Positions 1-8,794 of a stretch of 64,000 nt of DNA are shown piece after piece (within the stretch, counting starts at the first letter, position 1; every line of letters starts with the position of its first letter). The translations under genes and the position numbers were made by a program. Source of the DNA: DAIMFL01 sp964372215 (GTDB taxonomy: Bacteria; Pseudomonadota; Alphaproteobacteria; Dongiales; Dongiaceae). Below the pieces are notes generated by a model. That model saw only the letters and a list, made by a program, of their open reading frames with translations, ran no database searches and had not been told where the DNA came from. The stretch lies in assembly GCA_964372215.1 (NCBI GenBank), contig CAYJQC010000017.1, positions 1-64,000 on the forward strand, given 5' to 3'.

Positions 1-61
1 CTAAGGGGCGGGGCGGAGGCCGGCCCCGCGCTGGGGCGGGCCGCCCCTGGGGGGGGCGGGG
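1..61. other. Probable assembly-edge artefact (G/C homopolymers)
   Basis: These bases are almost entirely runs of G and C. They do not encode the LSGGQ signature that should come just before the sequence starting at 62. From 62 onward the reading frame matches an ABC ATPase perfectly (A-R-A-I-I-C-Q-P followed by Walker B). The abrupt loss of family similarity suggests low-quality contig-end sequence, not a real truncation. Confidence 0.6.
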
Positions 62-721
62 GCGCGCGCCATCATCTGCCAGCCGCGGCTGATCCTGCTG
101 GACGAGCCGCTCGCCGCGCTCGACGTCGAGCTGCGGAAGCAGATGCAGCTGTTCCTGAAGACCATCCAGCGCGAGATCAAGACCACCTTCCTGTTCGTGA
201 CCCACGACCAGGAGGAGGCGATCGCCATGGCCGACCGCATCTGCGTGATGAATTACGGGCGGATCCTGCAGCTCGGCACGCCGCACGAGGTGTATTACCG
301 TCCCGGCTCGGAATTCGTCGCCCGCTTCTTCGGCGACAACAACCTGATCGAGGGCCAGCTGGCGGCGGGCGACGGCACAAGGCGTTGGATCGAGACGCCG
401 ATCGGACCGCTGCTCTGCGCGGTCGATGGGCAGCCCGATCTGGCCGCGGCCGTGGCAGGGCGGCGCGCCTTCGCGGTGTTTCGCCCGGAGTCGATTGCGA
501 TCGCGCGCGCGCCGGCGGCGGAAAACGCGGCGATCGGCACCGTCGCAGCGGTCAGTTTCGGCGGCGCGACCACGGTGACCGAGATCCGGCTCGATGGCGG
601 CGACGGCGCGCTCGGCGTGCGGGTCAAGACGGCAAGCCGGGTCGAGGGCGCGGCGCTGGCCCCGGGCGAGCGGGTCTGGCTCACCTGGAGCGCGGCCGAC
701 TGCCGGCTGGTCCTGGCGTGA
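62..721 (+). CDS. Spermidine/putrescine-type ABC transporter ATP-binding protein, C-terminal part
   Basis: The last 219 codons of a PotA-like ATPase, which energises import through the two permeases that follow. Visible are the Walker B motif (LILLDEP), the D-loop (ALD), the H-switch (THDQEEA), and the GTPHEVYYRP linker typical of the polyamine/Fe/sulfate class. A C-terminal TOBE domain (roughly the last 90 residues) closes the protein. Walker A, Q-loop and signature are missing because the upstream sequence is corrupt. The stop lies 10 nt before the permease start, so one operon is expected. The cognate binding protein is not in the window and may lie upstream. The ligand cannot be read from this fragment. 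Confidence 0.88.
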   Translation, partial: ARAIICQPRLILLDEPLAALDVELRKQMQLFLKTIQREIKTTFLFVTHDQEEAIAMADRICVMNYGRILQLGTPHEVYYRPGSEFVARFFGDNNLIEGQLAAGDGTRRWIETPIGPLLCAVDGQPDLAAAVAGRRAFAVFRPESIAIARAPAAENAAIGTVAAVSFGGATTVTEIRLDGGDGALGVRVKTASRVEGAALAPGERVWLTWSAADCRLVLA

Positions 722-731
722 CGGGCAGGGC

Positions 732-1634
732 ATGAGCGCCGAGATCGCCGGCCGGCGCAAGCGGACGGCAACACCGTTCGCCTCGTCGGAGGCGCGGCTC
801 TGGCGCCCGCTGATGACGATGCTCGCCTATGGGCTGCCGTTGGCGTTCATCCTGGTGCCGCTGGTCGCCTTCCTGGTCTATAGCTTCTTCTCGGTCGAGG
901 GCGGGCAGATGCGCTTCGGCTTGACCCTCCTCAACTATCGCCGGTTCTTCGCCGACGAGATCTTCCTGCCGATGTTCTGGCGCACCTGCCTGCTCTGCCT
1001 GGAAGTGGCGGTGCTGGCGATCGGTTTCGGCTATCCCGTGGCCTATTTCCTGGCGACGCTCAAGGGCCGCAAGCGCTACGTGCTGGCCATGATGCTGGTG
1101 GTGCCGCTGCTGATGAGCTACGTCATCAAGATCTACGCGATCCGCAGCATCCTCGGCGGCAACGGCTTTCTCAACAAGGCGCTGCTGGCGATCGGGCTGA
1201 TCGACGAGCCGCTGACCTTCTTCGTGTTCAATCTGAATGCCGTGCTGCTGGCCTTGACGGCGTTGCTTATTCCCTTTGCGATCCTGCCGATCTTCCTGTC
1301 GCTCGAGCGCATCCCGCGCAACCTGCTGGATGCATCGGCCGATCTCGGCGCCTCGGGCGCGCAGACCTTCGCCCGAGTCATCCTGCCGCTCAGCCTGCCC
1401 GGGGTCGCGGCCGCCGCGACCTTCGTCTTCGTGCTGGCGATCGGCGACTTCCTGACCCCGCAAATGGTCGGCGGCAACAGCGGATTCACCTTCGGCCGGA
1501 TCATCTACAGCCAGTTCGGCACAGCCTTCAACTGGCCGTTCGGCGCCGCGCTCTCGGTGATCCTCGCCGCCGTGGTGGTGGCGGCGATCGCCATCGGGGC
1601 ATTGTTCGACCGCAACCGGGGCGCGGCGCGATGA
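732..1634 (+). CDS. ABC transporter permease, PotB-like
   Basis: A 300-residue inner-membrane permease of the polyamine/iron/opine class. It has about six hydrophobic segments and the EAA loop that docks the ATPase (LLDASADLGASGAQTF, followed by ILPLSLPGV). The ATG at 732 was chosen because it is 10 nt after the ATPase stop and leaves the usual short basic cytoplasmic N-terminus; the frame is open further upstream only as an overlap with the ATPase. Its end overlaps the next permease by ATGA, implying translational coupling. Family membership is clear; the substrate is inferred only from neighbours. Confidence 0.9.
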   Translation: MSAEIAGRRKRTATPFASSEARLWRPLMTMLAYGLPLAFILVPLVAFLVYSFFSVEGGQMRFGLTLLNYRRFFADEIFLPMFWRTCLLCLEVAVLAIGFGYPVAYFLATLKGRKRYVLAMMLVVPLLMSYVIKIYAIRSILGGNGFLNKALLAIGLIDEPLTFFVFNLNAVLLALTALLIPFAILPIFLSLERIPRNLLDASADLGASGAQTFARVILPLSLPGVAAAATFVFVLAIGDFLTPQMVGGNSGFTFGRIIYSQFGTAFNWPFGAALSVILAAVVVAAIAIGALFDRNRGAAR

Positions 1635-2416
1635 CCGGCGGCCGGCTCACCACTGCGCTGCTGATCGCAGTCACGGTATTCGTATTCGTCATTCTCTACG
1701 GGCCGATCTTCGTGCCGATCGCCTCGTCCTTCTTCGTGGTGAATCATGGCACGGTGAGCTGGGACCAGCCGAGCCTGGCGGCCTACGGCGCGCTGATGGA
1801 CAACGAGAGCGTGCTGGTGGCGCTGCGTAACACGATGATCGTCGGGCTCGCCGCCGTGGCCGCATCGCTGGCGCTCGGCACGCTGCTAGCCTTTCACTAC
1901 GAGTCCGGCCGCTCCAAGGCGCGCGAGTTCCTGCAGTTCGTCGTCTTCCTGCCGTTCCTGATGCCGCCGATCATCACCGGGCTGTCGCTGCTGATCTTCT
2001 TCCGCGAGGCCGATTTCGATCGCTCGCTGGTCACTGTCGTCATCGGCCACACCGCATTCGTCCTGGCGCTGGTCTATCGCACCGTGCTGGTGCGGCTGCA
2101 GTCACTGAGCCACAGCTTGGTCGAGGCCTCCTACGATCTCGGCGCCTCCGGCTTCCAGACCTTCCGCTACGTGCTGCTGCCGAACCTGTCGAGCGCCATG
2201 TTCGGGGCCGCGGTGCTGGCCTTCGCGCTGTCCTTCGACGAGACCATGATCACGATCCTGGTGACCGGCACCGACAACACCCTGCCGATCCGGCTCTGGG
2301 CGATGATGCGACTCGGGTTTTCGCCGGACATCAATGCCTTGGTGGCGCTGATCCTGCTGTTCACCACCGCGCTCTGCCTGTTGGCCGCCCGCCACCTGAT
2401 GCCGCGGGAGGCTTGA
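1631..2416 (+). CDS. ABC transporter permease, PotC-like
   Basis: A 261-residue partner permease of the PotB-like protein. Six hydrophobic segments are apparent, with an EAA loop (LVEASYDLGASGFQTF) near residues 155-175. The ATG overlaps the previous stop (ATGA), the usual arrangement for PotB/PotC pairs that form a heterodimeric channel. Transcription probably continues into the gamma-glutamyltransferase gene 128 bp downstream, which hints that the imported compound is a gamma-glutamyl conjugate or small peptide. That link is inference from position. Confidence 0.9.
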   Translation: MTGGRLTTALLIAVTVFVFVILYGPIFVPIASSFFVVNHGTVSWDQPSLAAYGALMDNESVLVALRNTMIVGLAAVAASLALGTLLAFHYESGRSKAREFLQFVVFLPFLMPPIITGLSLLIFFREADFDRSLVTVVIGHTAFVLALVYRTVLVRLQSLSHSLVEASYDLGASGFQTFRYVLLPNLSSAMFGAAVLAFALSFDETMITILVTGTDNTLPIRLWAMMRLGFSPDINALVALILLFTTALCLLAARHLMPREA

Positions 2417-2544
2417 TCCGCCCGTCCCCCGTTCTCCGCAGCTCCACCCCTCGCGAGACGAGACCCCTGGACCTTCCGGTGGGTCCTCGCCCAAACTCCC
2501 TCGCTGTCGCCGCACCGCCGCAAGTTCATACCTCGAGGGGTCCC

Positions 2545-4131
2545 ATGCGCGATTTTCATCTGCCCGGCCGTTCTCCCGTCCGCGCCACCGAGGCGGCGGC
2601 GGCGACTTCCCATCCCCTGGCGACCCTGACCGCCCTCGAAATTCTGCGCGACGGTGGCAACGCGATCGATGCCGCGGTTGCCGCCGCCGCGGTGCTGACG
2701 GTCGTGGAGCCGCAATCCACCGGCATCGGCGGGGACGGATTCATGCTCTATGCACCGCGCGGCGGGTCGGAGGTCATCGCCTTCAACGGCTCCGGCAAGG
2801 CGCCGGCGGCGGCCAGGCTCGACTGGTACCGCGAGCAGGGTTTCGAAGCGATCCCGACCTACAGTCCCCATGCGGTGACCGTGCCGGGGGTCGTCGACGC
2901 CTGGGACCGCATCGTCGCCGACCACGGCAGCCGCGAACTCGCCGCCCTGCTGCAGCCGGCGATCCGCTACGCCGCCGAGGGCTATGTGGTTCATGATCGG
3001 GTGGCCTTCGACTGGGCGATCGCGGCGTCGCGACTGGCCGAGGATGCCCATGCTGCCCGCATTCTGCTGCCCAAGGGCCGCGCGCCGCGCCCGGGCGAGC
3101 GCCATGCCCAGCCGGAACTCGCCGGCACCCTGCGCCGCATCGCCGCCGAGGGGCGCAAGGGCTTCTACGAGGGGCCGGTGGCCGAGGACATGGTCGGCAA
3201 TCTGCGCCGGCTCGGCGGATTGCACAGCCTGGACGACTTCGCCGCCACCAGGGGCGATTATGTCGATCCGATCCGCACCAGCTACCGCGGCGTCGAGATC
3301 TGCCAGATGCCGCCCAACAACCAGGGCATCACCGCCCTCATCATGCTCAACATCCTGTCGGGTTTCGACTTGGCTGGACTCGATCCGCTGGGCGCCGATC
3401 GCCTGCACCTGGAAATCGAGGCCGGCCGGCTCGCCTATCGCGACCGCAACGCGCTGGTCGCCGACCCGGCCCAGGTGCCGGTGCCGGTCGATGAGCTGCT
3501 CTTCGCCGGCTATGCCGAGACGATGCGCAAGCGCATCGACATGGACCGCGCGGCGACCGACCTGCCGCCGCCGCTGATGCGCCGCTCGGACACGGTCTAT
3601 CTCTGCGTCGTCGACCGTGACCGCAACGCGGTGAGCTTCATCAACTCCGTCTATCACGCCTTCGGCAGCGGGCTGATGAGCCCCAACAGCGGCGTGGTGC
3701 TGCAGAACCGCGGCGCCAGCTTCCGGCTCGATCCCGGGCACCCGAACTGCATCGCGCCGGGTAAGCGGCCGATGCACACGATCATGCCGGGCATGGCGAT
3801 GCAGGGCGGCCGGCCGCTCATGCCGTTCGGGGTGATGGGCGGCGACTACCAGCCGTTCGGCCATGTCCACCTGCTCACCAACGTCCTGGATTTCGCCATG
3901 GATCCGCAGGCCGCCCTCGACTGCCCGCGGGTATTCCACGATGCCGGGATGGTCGAGCTGGAGCGCGGGATTCCAGCGGCGGCCTTGGTCGGGCTGCAAG
4001 AGAAGGGCCACCGCACCCTGATGGCCCACGAGCCCCATGGCGGCGGCCAGGCGATCCTGATCGACTGGGAGGCCGGCACCCTCACCGCCGGTTCGGATCC
4101 GCGCAAGGACGGCTGCGCGCTCGGCTACTGA
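2545..4131 (+). CDS. ggt: Gamma-glutamyltransferase family protein (Ntn hydrolase)
   Basis: A 528-residue gamma-glutamyltranspeptidase-type proenzyme that would cleave or transfer gamma-glutamyl groups after autoproteolysis. The N-terminal half carries the family opening (ATSHPLATLTALEILRDGGN, GIGGDGF). Thr350, in S-D-T-V-Y-L, occupies the position of the autocatalytic nucleophile. Downstream, GSGLMSPNSG and GKRPMHTIMPGM match the substrate-loop region. The start at 2545 has an SD-like GAGGGG; the open frame reaches back to 2413 but that part lacks family similarity. No signal peptide is evident, so a cytoplasmic location is likely, unlike periplasmic E. coli Ggt. It follows an ABC importer and precedes an MlrC-type peptidase. 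Confidence 0.87.
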   Translation: MRDFHLPGRSPVRATEAAAATSHPLATLTALEILRDGGNAIDAAVAAAAVLTVVEPQSTGIGGDGFMLYAPRGGSEVIAFNGSGKAPAAARLDWYREQGFEAIPTYSPHAVTVPGVVDAWDRIVADHGSRELAALLQPAIRYAAEGYVVHDRVAFDWAIAASRLAEDAHAARILLPKGRAPRPGERHAQPELAGTLRRIAAEGRKGFYEGPVAEDMVGNLRRLGGLHSLDDFAATRGDYVDPIRTSYRGVEICQMPPNNQGITALIMLNILSGFDLAGLDPLGADRLHLEIEAGRLAYRDRNALVADPAQVPVPVDELLFAGYAETMRKRIDMDRAATDLPPPLMRRSDTVYLCVVDRDRNAVSFINSVYHAFGSGLMSPNSGVVLQNRGASFRLDPGHPNCIAPGKRPMHTIMPGMAMQGGRPLMPFGVMGGDYQPFGHVHLLTNVLDFAMDPQAALDCPRVFHDAGMVELERGIPAAALVGLQEKGHRTLMAHEPHGGGQAILIDWEAGTLTAGSDPRKDGCALGY

Positions 4132-4172
4132 GCGCCGTCCGGAAATAATTAGAAGAGGGAGTGCGGCCGGCC

Positions 4173-5660
4173 ATGAAGCTCGTCATTGCCGTTATGAAGC
4201 ACGAAACCAACACCTTCTCGCCGGTGCCGACGCCGCTGGAGCGCTTCGCCCGGCGCGGCGGCGCGCCGCTGGAAGGCAAGGCGGCCTACGAGGCCTACAA
4301 GGGCACCGGCTCGGGTCTCGGCGCCTTCATCGACCTGGCCGAGGCGGAGGGCGCCGCGTTCGAGATTCCGATCTGTGCCGAGGCCTGGCCCTCCGGCCCG
4401 GTGGACGAAGAGGCCTATGCCCAGATGTGCGACCGCATCTGCGACGCGGTGGCGAAGGGTTGCGACGCGGTGCTGCTCGACCTGCACGGCGCCATGGTGA
4501 CGGAGCGGCGTGAGGACGGGGAGGGCGACCTGCTGGCCCGGCTGCGCGGGATCGCGCCGGACGTGCCGATCGGCGTCGCCCTCGACATGCACACCAACTT
4601 CTATCCGGCGATCGCCGCGCACGCGACCGTGGTCGCCGGCTACCAGACCTATCCGCACATCGACAACTACGAGACCGCGATGCGCGCGGGGCGGCCGATC
4701 TTCGCGGTCCTGCGCGGCGCCGTGCGGCCGACCATGGCCTGGGGCAACCGGCCGATGCTGCCCCATGTGATGCGCCAGGGCACCGACGACTTTCCGAATC
4801 GCGAGCTGCAGGAGATGACCCGGCGCATGGAGCGCGAAGGCGCGCTCTGCGCCACGTTGTTCACCGGCTTTCCCCATGCCGATATCGCCCAGGCCGGGCT
4901 GTCCGCCGTGGTGGTGACCGACGACGACATGGCGCGGGCGGAACGCTGGCGCGACGAGCTGCTCGACTTCGCCTGGGCCAACCGCGCGGCGTTCGTCTAC
5001 CAGCTCGAGCCGCTGGAAGAGTCGATGGCGCGTGCCAGGTCGGCCAGCCAGTTCCCGGTCGTGCTGCTCGACCACTACGACAATTCGGCCTCCGGCGGCA
5101 CCCAGGACACAATGGCGGTGCTCGGCGCCATCCTGGACGCCGGCCTCGACGGCGTCGCCGCCTTCGCGGTTCACGATCCCGCTGCGGTGCAGCAGATGAT
5201 TGCGGCCGGGGTCGGCGCGACGGTGACGCTGCCGCTCGGCGGCAAGATCGACATGCCCTCGATCGGCCGCAAGGGCGAGCCGCGGGAGGTGACGGGCGGG
5301 GTGCGGCTGATCTCGGACGGGCGCTACCGCAACCGCGGGCCCGCCTCGACCGGCGTGCTCATGGACATGGGACCGACCGTGGTGCTGGACACCGGCAAGG
5401 CGGAGATCGTGGTGATCAGCCGGCATCAGGAGCCGAATGATCTGGCCTGCTTCACCTCCCTCGGCATCGATCCCGTGGCCAAGAAGTTCTTGATGCTGAA
5501 GAGCCGGATCCACTATCGCGCCGGCTTCAAGGCGATCGCCAAGCAGGTGATCGAATGCGCCGGGGTCGGGGTGTGCACGTCGGACTACGCCATGCTGAAC
5601 TTCCGGCATGTTCGCCGGCCGATCTTTCCGCTCGACAGGATCAACGACCCACAGCCCTGA
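4173..5660 (+). CDS. M81 family metallopeptidase (MlrC / microcystinase C-like)
   Basis: A 495-residue member of the MlrC/DUF1485 family of Zn-dependent peptidases, named after the enzyme that finishes microcystin breakdown. Most members are of unknown substrate. The N-terminus has the family hallmark HETNTFSP (residues 10-17), then metal-ligand-rich segments D-L-H-G-A-M-V and D-M-H-T-N-F. The second domain starts near residue 290 (VVLLDHYDNSASGG). The ATG at 4173 is preferred over a GTG at 4161, which would sit directly on the purine-rich AGAAGAGGGA at 4151-4160. Together with the transporter and GGT upstream it suggests uptake and breakdown of an unusual gamma-glutamyl or isopeptide compound; the substrate is unknown. 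Confidence 0.85.
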   Translation: MKLVIAVMKHETNTFSPVPTPLERFARRGGAPLEGKAAYEAYKGTGSGLGAFIDLAEAEGAAFEIPICAEAWPSGPVDEEAYAQMCDRICDAVAKGCDAVLLDLHGAMVTERREDGEGDLLARLRGIAPDVPIGVALDMHTNFYPAIAAHATVVAGYQTYPHIDNYETAMRAGRPIFAVLRGAVRPTMAWGNRPMLPHVMRQGTDDFPNRELQEMTRRMEREGALCATLFTGFPHADIAQAGLSAVVVTDDDMARAERWRDELLDFAWANRAAFVYQLEPLEESMARARSASQFPVVLLDHYDNSASGGTQDTMAVLGAILDAGLDGVAAFAVHDPAAVQQMIAAGVGATVTLPLGGKIDMPSIGRKGEPREVTGGVRLISDGRYRNRGPASTGVLMDMGPTVVLDTGKAEIVVISRHQEPNDLACFTSLGIDPVAKKFLMLKSRIHYRAGFKAIAKQVIECAGVGVCTSDYAMLNFRHVRRPIFPLDRINDPQP

Positions 5661-5734
5661 GCCTGGATGCGACGGGGCTCGATCCGGCCGCGCGAGATGG
5701 GTAAGCTTTCCCGGCCCGAGGGGGGAGACCTTTC

Positions 5735-7288
5735 ATGAAATCGTTCGTTCGCGCCGCAATCGTCGGCCTGATCCTTGTCGTCTTCGCCGATCCTGCCGTG
5801 GCCCAGTCTGCGCCGGACTCGGATCTGGTCCGGGGCACGCACCTGCTGGACCAGCTGGAGAACGGCATCGCCTATCTGAAGCCGGGGGACGTTTCCGCCT
5901 ACAACCAGCTCAGCGCCAAGCTCGACCAGGCGCGCCAAGCGCTGGAATCGACGAGTTCGACCACCCATCCCGATTATGCGGCGGCGGTGGACCGCTGGAA
6001 CGCGATGCGCGTCAAGCTGGTCGCGATCGCCGAAGCCTGGAACAGCGGCAGCGCGACCGAGCCCGAGCCACCCCCGTCGACCGAGCCGGCGCAGCCCGCG
6101 GCGGAGGCCGAGTCAACCGAACCGGCAGCTTCCGAGCAGCCGGACCAGAATGCCGACGGGGACGTAGTTGTCGCCCTGAACGACGAAGTGATCGCCGCCT
6201 TCGAGGAACTGAAATCCGTCCCGATCGACGACTTCGCCGACGAGGCGTTCTACCTGCAATGGGACGCGCGCGTCGGCGATCTGGAACGGCGGATCGAGAG
6301 CTACCCGGACGATCCGAACTACGGCACGGTCCATGGCAACGTCGCCAGGGTGCGCGGCAGCATCGAGGCGGCGCTCGCCCACCACAAACTGAAACTGATC
6401 GAATCCAGATACGCGGCGGAGAACCTGCCCGACCTGAGCCGGGAGGCGACCGCGGACGAGGCGCGCAGCTGGGCCGCCAATATGCGGCGGCTGTTGGAAG
6501 TCGACCAGCCACGGGACATGGCGGAAATCGCCGCCCTCGCCGAGGCGGGCGCCATCGACAGCCAGCGCAAATCCAGCCTCGACCATTGGATCGGCTACAT
6601 GGCCAAGGATCAAGTCGAGCAGAAGGTGGCCGCGGCGGCGCAGATGCTCGATGGCTGGGTCGAGACCGGCATCCGCACCGCAGTGTTCATCGAGCAGACC
6701 GACGCGGCGAACCCGGACCATGTCGCCAACCGCCTGGTCGGCGAGGGCAAGGCCGAGGAGTTCAGCGGTCGGCTGCAGGACGGACTGCTGGCCGCGGCGG
6801 TGGCGTCGGCCTTCGACGAGGGCCTCGGGCGCGGCGATGGTCCGGACCGCGGCGCCCAGACCGCGCGCATCCAGGCCGCCGTCGAGCGCTATCGCGAGCT
6901 GGTCACCCTGGCGCTCGACAGCGTCCGTATGCCTGAGGCCAGGTCGACCGATCCCGATCTGCTGGCCGCGGCGGCAGAAGCCCTGGCCAACCCCGACTAC
7001 GGGGTGGGCGCGTGGCGGCGGATGGTCATCAACTACGACCTCCAGCGCAAGGAGAAGCACGAAGGGGAATACCGCACCGGTACGGTCTACGACACCATCA
7101 CGGTGTACCACTACGTCTGGGACGAGTTCCAGGTGACCACGATCGAGCAGGTCGGCGAACGCTGGTTCATGTTCGCCAATCGGCTCAAGTACTTCCATCA
7201 GGGCGGGCCGACGACGCCGACCGGGCGCTGGATCCTGGCGGATCGCTTCCAGACCACCGAGATCCTCGAAGAATACATCGAAGAATGA
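5735..7288 (+). CDS. Secreted protein of unknown function (517 aa)
   Basis: I do not recognise this family. The N-terminus is a clean Sec signal peptide (MKSFVRAAIVGLILVVFA... cut near AVAQS, residues 23-25), preceded by a strong G-rich ribosome binding site. After it come an alpha-helical region with repeated short LDQ/LE heptad-like runs, a Pro/Glu/Ala-rich linker (about residues 105-140), and a long Glu/Ala/Asp-rich helical middle. The last 90 residues differ: rich in Tyr, Trp, Phe and Thr and predicted beta (YHYVWDEFQV, RWFMFANRLKYF). It sits alone between the MlrC gene and a terminator. A periplasmic or envelope role is the most that can be inferred. Confidence 0.75.
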   Translation: MKSFVRAAIVGLILVVFADPAVAQSAPDSDLVRGTHLLDQLENGIAYLKPGDVSAYNQLSAKLDQARQALESTSSTTHPDYAAAVDRWNAMRVKLVAIAEAWNSGSATEPEPPPSTEPAQPAAEAESTEPAASEQPDQNADGDVVVALNDEVIAAFEELKSVPIDDFADEAFYLQWDARVGDLERRIESYPDDPNYGTVHGNVARVRGSIEAALAHHKLKLIESRYAAENLPDLSREATADEARSWAANMRRLLEVDQPRDMAEIAALAEAGAIDSQRKSSLDHWIGYMAKDQVEQKVAAAAQMLDGWVETGIRTAVFIEQTDAANPDHVANRLVGEGKAEEFSGRLQDGLLAAAVASAFDEGLGRGDGPDRGAQTARIQAAVERYRELVTLALDSVRMPEARSTDPDLLAAAAEALANPDYGVGAWRRMVINYDLQRKEKHEGEYRTGTVYDTITVYHYVWDEFQVTTIEQVGERWFMFANRLKYFHQGGPTTPTGRWILADRFQTTEILEEYIEE

Positions 7289-7313
7289 GAGGCCGGCCGT
7301 CGGGGGGTCGCAG

Positions 7314-7350
7314 GGCCGGGCGTTGTCTCCAGCCCGGCCACATTTTTTCT
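7314..7350 (+). terminator. Rho-independent terminator after the secreted-protein gene
   Basis: A perfect 8-bp GC stem (GGCCGGGC at 7314-7321 with GCCCGGCC at 7332-7339), a 10-nt loop, and a T-run (TTTTTT at 7343-7348) 4 nt later. It separates the upstream transcription unit from the pyrimidine operon promoter. Confidence 0.85.
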
Positions 7351-7358
7351 GTTCAAAA

Positions 7359-7380
7359 AATTTTACCAGATGATAAAATT
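7359..7380. promoter_or_regulatory. Putative RutR-type operator and AT-rich promoter of preTA
   Basis: A 22-bp palindrome centred on 7369/7370. Its core TTTACCAGATGATAAA (7362-7377) has the 7-2-7 layout of the E. coli RutR site TTGACCA-NN-TGGTCAA. Only the central pair and one internal pair fail to match. It lies in the only strongly AT-rich stretch for kilobases, 39 bp before the preT start and just after a terminator. Two RutR-like regulators are encoded 3 kb downstream. Confidence 0.55.
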
Positions 7381-7418
7381 ATCTGAAATCGTCGATGCGT
7401 GCCAACGGGGAGGCTGCG

Positions 7419-8771
7419 ATGCGGGTCAAGCAGGCGCCGACAGGCGTGGCGGGCGGTCGGCTGGAGGCTGACCAGTACCGGCGCAATTTCGCCGATCTCC
7501 ACCCGCCGCTCGATCCGCACGAGGCGCTGGTCGAGGCCGACCGCTGCTATTTCTGCTTCGACGCGCCTTGCACCCGGGCCTGCCCGACCTCAATCGACAT
7601 TCCGCTCTTCATCCGCCAGATCGCCAGCGGCAATCCCGAGGGCTCGGCGCGCACCATTCTGGAGGCGAACATCCTGGGCGGCATGTGCGCCCGGGTGTGC
7701 CCGACCGAGACGCTGTGCGAGCAGGCCTGCGTGCGCAACGATGCCGAGGAGAAGCCGGTCCGTATCGGCCTGCTGCAGCGCCATGCGGTCGACCCGGTGG
7801 TGACCGGAAACCGGCAGCTGTTCGCGCGCGCGGCGCCGTCCGGCAAGCGGATCGCCGTGATCGGCGCCGGGCCGGCCGGGCTCGCCTGCGCCCATCGCCT
7901 GGCGCAGCACGGCCACGCCGTCGACCTGCTGGACGCGCGCGACAAGCTTGCGGGTCTCAACGAGTATGGCATTGCCGCCTACAAGACCGTCGACGACTTC
8001 GCCCAGCGCGAGGCGCGCTATGTTCTCGACATCGGCGGGATTGCCGTGCGGCTCGGTGCTCGCCTGGGCGAGGACGTGACTCTGGCGGATTTGCGCCAGG
8101 ACTACGATGCCGTGTTCCTCGGCCTCGGCACGGGTGGCACCAATGATCTGGAGATCGAGGGCGAGGCGCTCGACGGCGTGCTCGACGCCGTCGACTATAT
8201 CGCGCAGCTGCGCCAGGCGCGCGACCTGTCGGCCTTGCCGGTCGGGCGCAGCGTCGTGGTGATCGGCGGCGGCATGACCGCCATCGACATCGCGGTGCAG
8301 ACCCGCATGCTGGGCGCCGAGGACGTCACCATCGTCTACCGCCGCGGATCCGAGCAGATGAAGGCGAGTCCCTACGAACAGCAGCTCGCCCAGACCCGCG
8401 GCGTACCCATCCGGCATTGGGCCGAGCCGCTGCGCGCAATCGGCCGGGACGGTCGGCTCGTGGCGGTCGAGTTCGCCCGGGTCGGGCCCGGTGCCGCCGG
8501 AGCGCTGGTGCGCACCGGCGAGACCTTCACCCTCGAGGCCGACCAGCTGTTCAAGGCGATCGGGCAGAAGTTCCTGCCGGGCGACATAGGTGCCGCCGGT
8601 ATCCGGCTCGATGGCGGGCGCATCGCCGTCGATGCCGAGCGCCGCACCAGCCTTTCCGGGATCTGGGCCGGCGGCGACTGCATCGCCGGTGGCCAGGACC
8701 TGACCGTCGCGGCGGTCGAGGACGGCAAGGTCGCGGCCGAATCCATCCATCGTCACCTGGCCGCCGCGTAA
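7419..8771 (+). CDS. preT: NAD-dependent dihydropyrimidine dehydrogenase, subunit PreT
   Basis: The FAD/NAD subunit (450 aa) of the enzyme that reduces uracil and thymine to dihydropyrimidines, the first step of reductive pyrimidine catabolism. The N-terminal iron-sulfur region has CYFCFDAPCTRACP and CARVCPTETLCEQAC. It is followed by an FAD Rossmann motif (GAGPAGLACAHRL) and an NAD-binding one (GGGMTAIDIAVQT). The start at 7419 has GGGGAGG at an ideal distance; an in-frame ATG at 7395 lacks one. preA follows 23 nt later, so the two are co-transcribed. A RutR-like operator lies 39 bp upstream, suggesting induction by pyrimidines. Confidence 0.93.
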   Translation: MRVKQAPTGVAGGRLEADQYRRNFADLHPPLDPHEALVEADRCYFCFDAPCTRACPTSIDIPLFIRQIASGNPEGSARTILEANILGGMCARVCPTETLCEQACVRNDAEEKPVRIGLLQRHAVDPVVTGNRQLFARAAPSGKRIAVIGAGPAGLACAHRLAQHGHAVDLLDARDKLAGLNEYGIAAYKTVDDFAQREARYVLDIGGIAVRLGARLGEDVTLADLRQDYDAVFLGLGTGGTNDLEIEGEALDGVLDAVDYIAQLRQARDLSALPVGRSVVVIGGGMTAIDIAVQTRMLGAEDVTIVYRRGSEQMKASPYEQQLAQTRGVPIRHWAEPLRAIGRDGRLVAVEFARVGPGAAGALVRTGETFTLEADQLFKAIGQKFLPGDIGAAGIRLDGGRIAVDAERRTSLSGIWAGGDCIAGGQDLTVAAVEDGKVAAESIHRHLAAA

Positions 8772-8794
8772 GCCGCGGCGGAGGAGGAGTCGCC

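Noticed and set aside
2167..4038. A 623-codon open frame opposite the permease and GGT genes
   Set aside because: It mirrors the GC-rich third-position pattern of the + strand genes, has low-complexity His/Arg/Gly composition and no family motif.
4149..5609. A 486-codon open frame opposite the MlrC gene
   Set aside because: Antisense shadow of a clearly conserved gene; composition is unlike a folded protein.
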